From: Sphingomonas soli NBRC 100801
GTDB taxonomy: Bacteria > Pseudomonadota > Alphaproteobacteria > Sphingomonadales > Sphingomonadaceae
DNA: 64,000 nucleotides
Reading direction: 5' to 3'
Assembly (NCBI RefSeq): GCF_001591025.1
Contig: NZ_BCTZ01000009.1
Span: 284,358-348,357, forward strand
A program made the translations under genes and the position numbers. How positions within the stretch are numbered: position 1 is the first letter of the stretch; every line of letters starts with the position of its first letter. Under the pieces are notes generated by a model. It was not told where the DNA came from, made no database searches, and was given only the letters and a program-made list of their open reading frames with translations. This document shows positions 57,143 to 64,000 of the stretch, one piece after another.

Positions 57143-58698
57143 GCCGCCACCTGGCCATCGCTGCGCGGATCGGTCGCGCCTTCCAGCACGCCGCCGGGAT
57201 GCCGCACGATCGCCCCGGCATGGCCCATCACGGCGGTGAAAGCGGGCAGCATCTCCACATCGTGCCCCGCCGCGCGCAGCGCCGCGACCACAGCCGGATC
57301 GAAGCGATCCTCCAGCTTGAGCGTCACGCTCTCCTCGCCCCAGGTCTTGCCGAGCAGCCAGCGCGGACGGGTGATCGATTCCTGGAGCCCCACGCCGTGC
57401 CAGGCGTAGCGGCTGAACAAAGCGGCCTGGGTCTGGGGCTGCCCCTCGCCGCCCATCGTGCCATAGGCCATCACCCGGCCATCGTCGAAGCGGGCGAGCG
57501 CGGGGTTGAGCGTGTGGAACGGCTTGCGCCCGGGCTTCAGCGCGTTCCAGCCGCCTTCGCTCAGCCGGAAGCTGCTCCCGCGATTTTGCCAGATGATGCC
57601 CGTGCGCGGCAGCACCAGCCCCGATCCGAACTCGAAATAGGTCGATTGGATGCAGCTCACCACGCGGCCCTCGCTGTCCGCCGCCGCAAACCAGCAGGTG
57701 TCGCCTGCCGATGCCGGCTGCGGCCAGGGCAATGCGCGCGCCGGATCGATCCGTGCCGCCATCGCGTCGAGCGCCGCCGCATCGTTCAGCAGCGCCTGCG
57801 GATCATCGGTCATATAGGCCGGATCGCCGACATGGGCATCGCGGTAGAGGAACGCCTGCTTGGTCGCCTCGACCAGCCCGTGGAGATGCGCGAAGCTCTC
57901 CGCCTTGCCCTTCGCGAGCCGGTCCGCCAGCGCAAGGATCAGCAGCGATGCAGCCCCCTGGGTCGGCGGCGCGCTGTTGAACAGGCGCACGCCCGCAATC
58001 GCCACGGTCAGCGGATCGGGCGTGGTGGCGCGGTGCGCGGCAAGGTCCGCCAGCGCGACCGGGCTTCCCATCGCGCGCAGGTCCGCCGCGATGTCGTCCG
58101 CCAATGGCCCCGAGTAGAAGCTGCCCAGCCCCTCCTCCGCCAGCCGCCTGAGCGTTGCGCCCAGCGCGGGCTGGCGCATCACTTCGCCCTCGCGCGCATC
58201 GCCGTAGATCGCGGCCCAGTCGCCGGGCTGGCTGTGAAGCTCATGCGCCTTGGCCGCGACGGTCTCCGCGCCGCTGCGGGTTATCGGCACGCCCGCTTCG
58301 GCGAAATGAATCGCGTCGCGCAGCAGCCGGGCGAGCGGCATTGCCGAGCCCCTCAGCGCCTCGCCCCAGGCCGATATCGTCCCCGCCACGGTGTTCGCCG
58401 CCAGCGGTCCGCGCGTGGGCACGGCCGCCATCCCGGCATAGAGCGAGAGATCCGCCGCGGCCGCCGCGCCGCCACAGCCATGGATCGCCCGCGTCGCGCC
58501 ATCGGGCTCGGCGATCAGCCAGAAGCCGTCGCCGCCGATCCCGGTCATGTGCGGATAGACCACCGCCAGCGCCGCCGAGACGGCGACCATCGCCTCGATC
58601 GCGGTGCCACCGTCCTGCAGCACCGCAAGCCCGGCCTGCGAAGCCAGATGATGCGGCGCGGTCACCATGCCGCGCTGGGATCGTACGCTGTGCAGCAT
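57136..58698 (-). CDS. hpxW: HpxW-like oxamate amidohydrolase (gamma-glutamyltransferase fold)
   Basis: This 520-residue protein is a gamma-glutamyltransferase-type Ntn hydrolase. No signal peptide is present, unlike periplasmic GGTs. The self-processing site reads ASAGDTCWFAAADSEGRVVS with Thr334 as the presumed nucleophile; typical GGTs have TTH at this place, here DTCW. GTMGGEGQPQTQAALF marks the small subunit. In Klebsiella, HpxW of this type cleaves oxamate to oxalate and ammonia, and partners hpxX, hpxY and hpxZ are all present here. The start at 58698 overlaps the permease stop by one base. Confidence 0.87.
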   Translation of the reverse strand: MLHSVRSQRGMVTAPHHLASQAGLAVLQDGGTAIEAMVAVSAALAVVYPHMTGIGGDGFWLIAEPDGATRAIHGCGGAAAAADLSLYAGMAAVPTRGPLAANTVAGTISAWGEALRGSAMPLARLLRDAIHFAEAGVPITRSGAETVAAKAHELHSQPGDWAAIYGDAREGEVMRQPALGATLRRLAEEGLGSFYSGPLADDIAADLRAMGSPVALADLAAHRATTPDPLTVAIAGVRLFNSAPPTQGAASLLILALADRLAKGKAESFAHLHGLVEATKQAFLYRDAHVGDPAYMTDDPQALLNDAAALDAMAARIDPARALPWPQPASAGDTCWFAAADSEGRVVSCIQSTYFEFGSGLVLPRTGIIWQNRGSSFRLSEGGWNALKPGRKPFHTLNPALARFDDGRVMAYGTMGGEGQPQTQAALFSRYAWHGVGLQESITRPRWLLGKTWGEESVTLKLEDRFDPAVVAALRAAGHDVEMLPAFTAVMGHAGAIVRHPGGVLEGATDPRSDGQVAAW

Positions 58699-60038
58699 CA
58701 GCCCGCCGCCAGCCACGCGAAGCGCAGGACGAACAGGCCGGCGAGCACCAGCAGCAGCCAATCGAGCCGTGTGATCCTGCCGCGCACCAGCTTGAGCAGC
58801 GCATGTGCGGTGATCCCGAAGGCGAGGCCGTTGGCGATCGAGAAGGTCAGCGGGATCATCGCGACGGTCAGGAAGGCCGGAATCGCGATTTCCGGATCGT
58901 CCCACGCGATCTCGGCCAGCGGCGCCATCATAAGCGCGCCGACCAGGATCAGGGCGGGCGCGGTCGCCGCGAGCGGCACGAACTGGGCATAGGGGGCAAC
59001 GAAGGTCGCGGCGAGGAACAACAGGCCGGTCACCACCGCCGTCAGCCCGGTGCGCCCGCCCGCCTGCACGCCCGCCGCGCTTTCGACATAGGAGGTGACC
59101 GTGCTCGTGCCCATCAGCGATCCAAACATCGTCGCGATCGAATCGGTGAAGAGGATGCGGTTGAGCCGGGGTATTTTGCCCTCTGCGTCGATCAGCCCGG
59201 CGCGCTTGGTGACGCCCACCAACGTGCCGATATTGTCGAACAGATCGACGAACAGGAAGACGAAGAGGATTTCGAACAGGCCCAGCCCGTGGCTGCCCGA
59301 CAGGCCGAACACGCCCGCCAGATCGAGCTGGAACGCGGTCTGCGCAATCGCGCCAAGGTCATAGGACGCCGGGGTGATCGTCACCTGCCCGAGCGCCCAG
59401 GCCAGCGCCGTGGTGGCGAGGATGCCGATCAGGATCGCGCCGCGCACCTTCCACGCCGCCAGCGCCGCGATCACCACCAGACCGAACAGGGCCAGCGCCG
59501 CGCCGGGCGCGTGCAGGTCGCCCAGCGCCACCGAAGTCGCCGGGCTGGTCACCACGATCCCGGCATTGCGCAGTCCGATGAACGCCAGGAACAGTCCGAT
59601 CCCGCCCGCCACCGCGGCGAGCAGATGCATCGGGATCGCGGAGATGATGAGCTGGCGAATCCCCGCCATGGTGAGCAACAGGAACGCGATGCCGGAGATC
59701 AGCACGCAGCCCAGGGCGGTCTGCCACGGCACGCCCATGCCGAGCACGACGGTGTAGGTGAAATAGGCGTTGAGCCCCATGCCCGGCGCGAGCGCCAGCG
59801 GCATATTGGCGAGCAGGCCCATGACGATGCTCGCAAAGCCCGCCGCGATGCAGGTCGCCGCCGCGACCGCCGCGATCGGCATCCCCGCCTCGCCCAGGAT
59901 CGCCGGATTGACGATCACGATATAGGCCATGGTCAGGAAGGTGGTGACCCCCGCCAGCACTTCGGTGCGCACGCTGGTGCCGCGCTCCGCCAGCGCGAAG
60001 CGGCGTTCGATCAGGCCGGGTGCTTCACTGTCCGCCAT
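58698..60038 (-). CDS. AzgA/NCS2-type purine permease
   Basis: This 446-residue transporter has about 13 membrane helices and the AzgA pattern: VLAGVTTFLTMAYIVIVNPA, ALAPGMGLNAYFTYTVVLGM, LFVFLFVDLFDNIGTLVGV and SLMGTSTVTSYVESAAGVQA. AzgA-type proteins import adenine, guanine or hypoxanthine with protons. The start at 60038 has AAGGGGAG eight bases upstream. It lies between hpxY (14 bp away) and hpxW, so it should supply the guanine or hypoxanthine that this operon degrades. Confidence 0.94.
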   Translation of the reverse strand: MADSEAPGLIERRFALAERGTSVRTEVLAGVTTFLTMAYIVIVNPAILGEAGMPIAAVAAATCIAAGFASIVMGLLANMPLALAPGMGLNAYFTYTVVLGMGVPWQTALGCVLISGIAFLLLTMAGIRQLIISAIPMHLLAAVAGGIGLFLAFIGLRNAGIVVTSPATSVALGDLHAPGAALALFGLVVIAALAAWKVRGAILIGILATTALAWALGQVTITPASYDLGAIAQTAFQLDLAGVFGLSGSHGLGLFEILFVFLFVDLFDNIGTLVGVTKRAGLIDAEGKIPRLNRILFTDSIATMFGSLMGTSTVTSYVESAAGVQAGGRTGLTAVVTGLLFLAATFVAPYAQFVPLAATAPALILVGALMMAPLAEIAWDDPEIAIPAFLTVAMIPLTFSIANGLAFGITAHALLKLVRGRITRLDWLLLVLAGLFVLRFAWLAAG

Positions 60039-60052
60039 TGCCGCGCTCCCCT

Positions 60053-61369
60053 TCAGGCTTGCGCAGCATAGCGAAGGCTGCTGGCGGGGGAAGCAGCGCC
60101 GATCACCCCGTCCGCCTCCAGCCTCGCGGCCAAGTCGAACAGCGCCTGCTCGCCATGCGGCCGCCCGATGAGCTGCAGCCCGAGCGGCAATTCGCCGGGG
60201 CGGAACAGCGGCACGCTGACCACGGGCAGGCCGATAAAGCTGATCGGCTGGGTGTAGAGACCCAGATGCGCCCGTGCGGGCACCCGCTCGCCATTGACCG
60301 GGATCATGGGGTCGTGGATCCGCGGCGCGGGCACGCCTGCGGCGGGGGCGATCAGCACGTCGTAGCGCTCGAATATGCGCGCCACCTGCTCGCGGAACCA
60401 TGCCCGGAAACGCTGCGCCTCCAGATAGGCGGTAGCGGGCAGCATCGCCCCTGCGATCAGCCGGTCGCGCACCGCCGGATCATATTCCATCGGACGCGTG
60501 CGCAATTCGGGCAAATGCAGCGCGCCCCCTTCCGCCGCGGTCATCAGGAACGCCGCCGATCGCGCGGCGTCCACGCGGGGCAGCTGGATCGTGTCGATCC
60601 CGCCCAGATGCTGGGCCACGCCATCGATCCCCGCCGCCAGCGCATCGCTGACATTCTCCGCAAACCACCCGCCGAGCCGCGCCACGCGCTGGCCGGTAGC
60701 GGGCGGCGCACTGCCTCCCAGCGTTTCCCAGGCCAGCCGCAGATCGGCGACGCTGCGCGCAAAGGGGCCGATATCGTCGAAGCTGTCGACAAAGGGATAG
60801 ACGCCCTGCATCAGGAGGCAGCCATGCGTCGGCTTCAAGCCATAGATGCCGCACAGCGCCGAGGGCACACGGATCGAGCCGTTGGTGTCCGATCCCAGGC
60901 TGAGCGGCACGATCCCCGCCGCCACCGCCGCCGCCGATCCGCCCGACGATCCACCGGCGATGCGATCGGGATCGTGCGGGTTTCGCGTCGTGCCGTAATG
61001 CGCGTTGATCGTCGCAAAGCCATAAGCGAACGCATCCATGTTGAGCGTCGCCACCAGCACCGCGCCCGCCGCTTCCAGCCGCGCGACCGCCTCCGCATCG
61101 CGCGCGGCGGGCGGGGCACCGAGCAGCATCGCCGCCCCCGCCGTGGTCGGCAGTCCGGCGACGTCGAACAGGTCCTTCACGCCGAACGGCACCCCTGCCA
61201 GCGGGCCGGGGTCGCGGCCCTCGGCGATCAGCGCATCCACCCGCGCGGCCTGCGCCAATGCGCGCTCCGCAAGGATCACCGTCGCCGCGCGGAGGTCTCG
61301 CCCCGCCCCTTCCATCGCGCGCAAGGCTTCGGTCACCACGCTGACGGCGGACCGTTCCCCCGCCCGCAC
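60053..61369 (-). CDS. hpxY: Amidase HpxY (AtzE-like, amidase signature family)
   Basis: This 438-residue enzyme has the Ser-cisSer-Lys triad: Lys65 in GVPFGVKDLFDVAG, cis-Ser in IAGGSSGGSAAAVAAG and nucleophile Ser165 in LGSDTNGSIRVPSALCG. It resembles HpxY of Klebsiella and AtzE, which hydrolyses 1-carboxybiuret. In this pathway oxalurate or oxamate is the likely substrate. The GTG at 61369 is the first common start, yet the open frame continues upstream (SGYPSAAAIARSV) and overlaps the hpxX end, so a CTG start near 61406 may be used and would restore the usual N-terminus. Confidence 0.88.
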   Translation of the reverse strand: MRAGERSAVSVVTEALRAMEGAGRDLRAATVILAERALAQAARVDALIAEGRDPGPLAGVPFGVKDLFDVAGLPTTAGAAMLLGAPPAARDAEAVARLEAAGAVLVATLNMDAFAYGFATINAHYGTTRNPHDPDRIAGGSSGGSAAAVAAGIVPLSLGSDTNGSIRVPSALCGIYGLKPTHGCLLMQGVYPFVDSFDDIGPFARSVADLRLAWETLGGSAPPATGQRVARLGGWFAENVSDALAAGIDGVAQHLGGIDTIQLPRVDAARSAAFLMTAAEGGALHLPELRTRPMEYDPAVRDRLIAGAMLPATAYLEAQRFRAWFREQVARIFERYDVLIAPAAGVPAPRIHDPMIPVNGERVPARAHLGLYTQPISFIGLPVVSVPLFRPGELPLGLQLIGRPHGEQALFDLAARLEADGVIGAASPASSLRYAAQA

Positions 61370-61404
61370 GCTCCGCGCTATGGCGGCGGCGCTGGGATAG
61401 CCGC

Positions 61405-61581
61405 TCAGCGCTCGCGCTCCGCAGCGCGCAGCACGGTCAGATGCGCCGCAAGTCCCTCAAGCCCGGCGACAACGCCCGGCACGCAGGCTTCGGGAAGATG
61501 GATGCCGATCAGCTGCTTCACATGCGCAGCCACGGCATCCGCACCCGGCACGGCCTGATCGCGATCGGCGGTTTCCACCAT
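61405..61581 (-). CDS. hpxX: HpxX/AtzG-like small protein (DUF4089)
   Basis: This 58-residue protein matches the short DUF4089 pattern: AVAAHVKQLIGIHLPEACVP then GVVAGLEGLAAHLTVL. AtzG, the best-known relative, forms a complex with the amidase AtzE in the way GatC does with GatA. The start at 61581 is preferred because GGAG lies six bases upstream; an in-frame ATG at 61626 has no ribosome binding site. It is the first gene of the purine operon, directly before the amidase it should bind. Confidence 0.8.
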   Translation of the reverse strand: MVETADRDQAVPGADAVAAHVKQLIGIHLPEACVPGVVAGLEGLAAHLTVLRAAERER

Positions 61582-61636
61582 TCCCAGCTCCACCCGCCAC
61601 GGGCCGGTGCGGCCCACGCATCCCATTGGGATCAGG

Positions 61637-61664
61637 AGCGTAACAGCCGCCCGATGGCGCGCAA
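61637..61664 (-). promoter_or_regulatory. Candidate promoter of the purine operon
   Basis: On the minus strand TTGCGC (61664-61659) and TACGCT (61642-61637), 16 bases apart, lie 56 bp before the hpxX start. The match to a housekeeping promoter is only fair. The 161-bp gap between hpxX and the GGDEF-EAL gene is the only sizeable gap upstream of the operon, so its promoter must lie about here unless transcription comes from further upstream. Confidence 0.3.
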
Positions 61665-61742
61665 GCGCTTTCCCCCGGCCGGGCCGCCGTCATCGACCCT
61701 GCTTGCTCCTCCGGATTGGGCCGCCTCTTCGCAGGTCCCCGC

Positions 61743-63572
61743 TCAGGCTGCGGCAGGCCCCGCCTTCTGCCAGCTGAAGGGCACGCGCTGCTGGAGCAAT
61801 GCGGTCATAGCGTGCGCGTCCACGGCGCGGGAGAACAGATAGCCCTGGCCCAGCGTGCCGCCATAGGCCTGCAGCTGCGCCAGCTGCAGCGGATGCTCGA
61901 TGCCCTCGGCGATCACCCCGATCCCCAGCTTCTGGGCGATGGTCAGAAGGCCATCGACGATCACGCCGCTCGGCGCGCCCGGCTGGGGCTTCGCGACGAA
62001 GGACTTGTCGATCTTGATGATGTCCACCGGCACCGTCAGCAAATGGGTGAGCGACGCAAAGCCGGTTCCGAAATCGTCGAGCGCGACGCGGATGCCAAGC
62101 GCCCGCATCGCAGCAACCTCGTCCGCGATCACATGGTCGCGCCGCCCGATATAGACGTTCTCGGTGATCTCCACGACGAGCAGGTTCAGCGGAATCCCCG
62201 CACCGGCAAAGGTGCTGGCCAGCCGGTCGCCCAGCATGCCGCGGTGAATGTCGGCATAAGAGACGTTTAGGCCGATATGCTCGAACCGGATGCCCAGATC
62301 GAGCCAGCGCCGCAGGTCCAATACGATCTGCGAGAGCATGCGATCGGTCAGCGCGCAGGCGACATGGGCATCGGACGTCGCCTCGTGGAATTCCGATGCC
62401 GAGAGGATGTTCCCCTCCTCGGTGACGAGCCGGCACAGCGCCTCGGCGCCGACGATCTTGCCCGTGTCCAGGTCGATCAGGGGCTGGTAATAAGCGTGGA
62501 TGCGGCCGTCGCGCAGCGCTTCGTTCACGTTCTTGATCGCGCTCAGCCTGCGGGTGATCGCCGTGCCGATGCCCGGCCAATAGCGCACAAAGCCGCCGCG
62601 CCCGGTTTCCTTGGCGTGATAGAGCGCAAAGTCGGCCTTCTGGCGCACGCTGTCTGCAGTGCCATCCTCGGCGGAGAGGATCGCGCCGCCGATCGTCGCG
62701 CGCGGCTGGATGAGGTGCCCGTCGCAGATGACCGGTTCGTCGAGCGCGGCAAGGATGCGCTCCGCAACGGCTTCGATGTCATCGTGCCCCGATGGATTGT
62801 GAACGATGATCGCGAACTCGTCGCCGCCCAGCCTGAAGACCAGATCCAGCTCCACCGTCCGGGCCATGCGCGCCGCCACCTCCTTCAGCAGCTCGTCGCC
62901 CGCAGGATGCCCGAACGTGTCGTTGGTCACCTTCAGATTGTCGACATCGATCACCAGCAGCGCCCAGGCACCCGGATCGCCGCAGGGCAGGGCCGAGAGC
63001 ACCCGGTTGAAGCGGGCGCGATTGGCCAGCCCGGTCAGCGCGTCGTTATTGGCGAGCCGGTCGCTCTCAAGCGCGCGTTCGTGGCGTTCCAGCGCAATCA
63101 TGCAGAGATGGAGGCAGGTGGTGACGACGGCCTTCTCCTCCTCCGTCGGGCCTCTGCGCTCGCGATAGTAAAAGGCGAAGGTGCCGAGCACGCGTCCGTC
63201 CTCGCCGCAGATCGGGCTCGACCAGCACGCGCGCAGCCCCAGCGACAGCGCCAAATCCGCATAGCCGTGCCATTTCGGATCGCGCGCGATATCGGGGACG
63301 GCTACCGGAACCCGGTAATAAGCGGCGGTCCCGCACGAGCCCACCTCGGGGCCGATGGAAAGGCCGTCGAGCGCGGAGCAATAGGAAGCGGGCAGGCTGG
63401 GCGCCGCAAGCGGATGGAGAAGGCCTGCGCGGTCGATCCTCAGGACCGAGCAGACAACTTCGGGCAATTCGGCTTCCACGTCGCGGCACAGCCGGCCCAT
63501 CGTAACATCCAGCGGGCTACCGGTCGCCACCATCTCAAGAATGGCATTCTGTAGATGAAGCAGCTCAGCCAT
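61743..63572 (-). CDS. GAF-GGDEF-EAL cyclic-di-GMP turnover protein
   Basis: This 609-residue cytoplasmic protein has a GAF sensor domain (about 20-165, with GPEVGSCGTAAYYRVPVAVP), a diguanylate cyclase domain with intact RLGGDEFAI, and a phosphodiesterase domain. The latter has EAL in VGAEALCRL, LNVSYADIHRG, VEITENVYIG, VALDDFGTGFASL, IIKIDKSFV and IAEGIEHPLQLAQ. Both catalytic motifs look complete. The inhibitory RxxD site is not kept (VELD at its place), so feedback inhibition may be absent. The start at 63572 begins MAELLHLQNAIL; a longer frame to 63737 runs into repeat DNA. Confidence 0.9.
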   Translation of the reverse strand: MAELLHLQNAILEMVATGSPLDVTMGRLCRDVEAELPEVVCSVLRIDRAGLLHPLAAPSLPASYCSALDGLSIGPEVGSCGTAAYYRVPVAVPDIARDPKWHGYADLALSLGLRACWSSPICGEDGRVLGTFAFYYRERRGPTEEEKAVVTTCLHLCMIALERHERALESDRLANNDALTGLANRARFNRVLSALPCGDPGAWALLVIDVDNLKVTNDTFGHPAGDELLKEVAARMARTVELDLVFRLGGDEFAIIVHNPSGHDDIEAVAERILAALDEPVICDGHLIQPRATIGGAILSAEDGTADSVRQKADFALYHAKETGRGGFVRYWPGIGTAITRRLSAIKNVNEALRDGRIHAYYQPLIDLDTGKIVGAEALCRLVTEEGNILSASEFHEATSDAHVACALTDRMLSQIVLDLRRWLDLGIRFEHIGLNVSYADIHRGMLGDRLASTFAGAGIPLNLLVVEITENVYIGRRDHVIADEVAAMRALGIRVALDDFGTGFASLTHLLTVPVDIIKIDKSFVAKPQPGAPSGVIVDGLLTIAQKLGIGVIAEGIEHPLQLAQLQAYGGTLGQGYLFSRAVDAHAMTALLQQRVPFSWQKAGPAAA

Positions 63573-63737
63573 GTCGAACGCGCATCTCTTCCGGCTATTT
63601 GGTCGCGAATACTTCTTTTGCCTGTGTAAGATGAAGACGAGGTAACTGCGGCGATGCCGCGCTATATTTTTGCCCGGCGGCCACGGGCTGGCGATCAGCC
63701 CGCTTCCAAAGCCCCCGCGGCCCTTCACGGCAACCAT

Positions 63738-63951
63738 CCGTCATCCCGGGCCTGTTCCGGGATCCACCTGGCGGCAGGCGATGGAGAAGAGGCTCCAGCC
63801 TGAACACCTGCGGCTTGGTGGACCCCGGAACAAGTCGGCGATTATCTCTTTGCGCCAAGTAACCCACGTCATCCCCGCGAAAGCGGGGACCCAGAGCCAC
63901 ACAGGGCACCGCGCCCAACCCTGGGTCCCCGCTTTCGCGGGGATGACGAAA
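63738..63951. repeat. Composite palindromic repeat, copy B
   Basis: This block starts CCGTCATCCCGGGCCTGTTC and shares its first 136 bases or so with copy A at 26986-27146, including CTTGGTGGACCCCGGAACAA and GTCGGCGATTATCTCTTTGC. After the hairpin CCCCGCGAAAGCGGGG it is extended by a second, mirrored hairpin (GTCCCCGCTTTCGCGGGGAT). No gene is seen from 63573 to the window end; the remainder holds only the region upstream of the GGDEF-EAL gene. Confidence 0.8.
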
Positions 63952-64000
63952 AAGGCGCGCCTGCTCCAAGAGGATAATCACCGAACAAGTCCAGGGTGAC

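Noticed and set aside
57136..58698. Glutathione-degrading periplasmic gamma-glutamyltransferase
   Set aside because: There is no export signal, and the operon context is oxamate and allantoin metabolism, which fits HpxW.
63573..63737. A longer N-terminus for the GGDEF-EAL protein
   Set aside because: The extra 55 residues come from repeat DNA and intergenic sequence and lack homology; MAELLHLQN is the natural start.

Overview
This is a GC-rich window with dense, often overlapping genes. It looks like a chromosome segment of an alphaproteobacterium of the Sphingomonas group. Pointers are a Zymomonas-type glucose-fructose oxidoreductase homologue, a RegB/RegA pair next to a cyo quinol oxidase, hrcA-grpE separate from dnaK-dnaJ, many TonB/Tat-type envelope proteins, and dispersed palindromes of the type ccccgcgaaagcgggg in the gaps. 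No rRNA, tRNA, CRISPR array, transposase or phage gene was seen. The genus is inferred from family resemblance only.

Layout. 1-5952 (minus): the start of a NUDIX gene (cut by the window edge), then a sugar operon read from a 14-bp perfect palindrome at 5939-5952: GFOR-like oxidoreductase, GH3 beta-glucosidase, GntP gluconate permease, gluconolactonase. All three enzymes carry twin-arginine-type export signals, so the set reads as a periplasmic glucoside to glucose to gluconate route with gluconate import. 6228-8278: two-component pair. 8342-11562: dnaJ and dnaK with a heat-shock-like promoter. 11660-17299: a copper chaperone, an S41-type peptidase, a PH-domain membrane protein, an HExxH protein, a foreign-looking insert followed by a 3' fragment of the HExxH gene, and a proline-rich secreted protein. 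17445-20536: thrS, an acetyltransferase and infC (apparently with an AUA start) plus a terminator. 20942-29159: a small secreted protein, a VOC protein, glnD, a membrane protein, grpE, hrcA, a lipoprotein, rph and rdgB. 29170-32864: TonB-dependent receptor and an MHS-type transporter. 32995-40215: cyoABCD, SURF1, regB, regA and a cytochrome b561. 40224-43198: divergent histidine kinase and LuxR-type regulator.

43206-61581 (minus) is the largest unit: an apparently complete purine catabolic operon of about 16 overlapping genes. Read in order it holds hpxX, hpxY, an AzgA-type purine permease, hpxW, allantoate amidohydrolase, ureidoglycine-glyoxylate aminotransferase, puuE allantoinase, hpxZ, uraD, uraH, the membrane urate oxidase puuD, xdhA, xdhB, xdhC, guanine deaminase and an SBF-type transporter, with an acyl-CoA synthetase gene after a 93-bp gap. 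Together these can take guanine through xanthine, urate, 5-hydroxyisourate, allantoin, allantoate and ureidoglycine to oxalurate/oxamate. The transporter and the ligase have no assigned step. 61743-63572 is a GAF-GGDEF-EAL protein. The right end carries a long composite repeat also found at 26986-27146.
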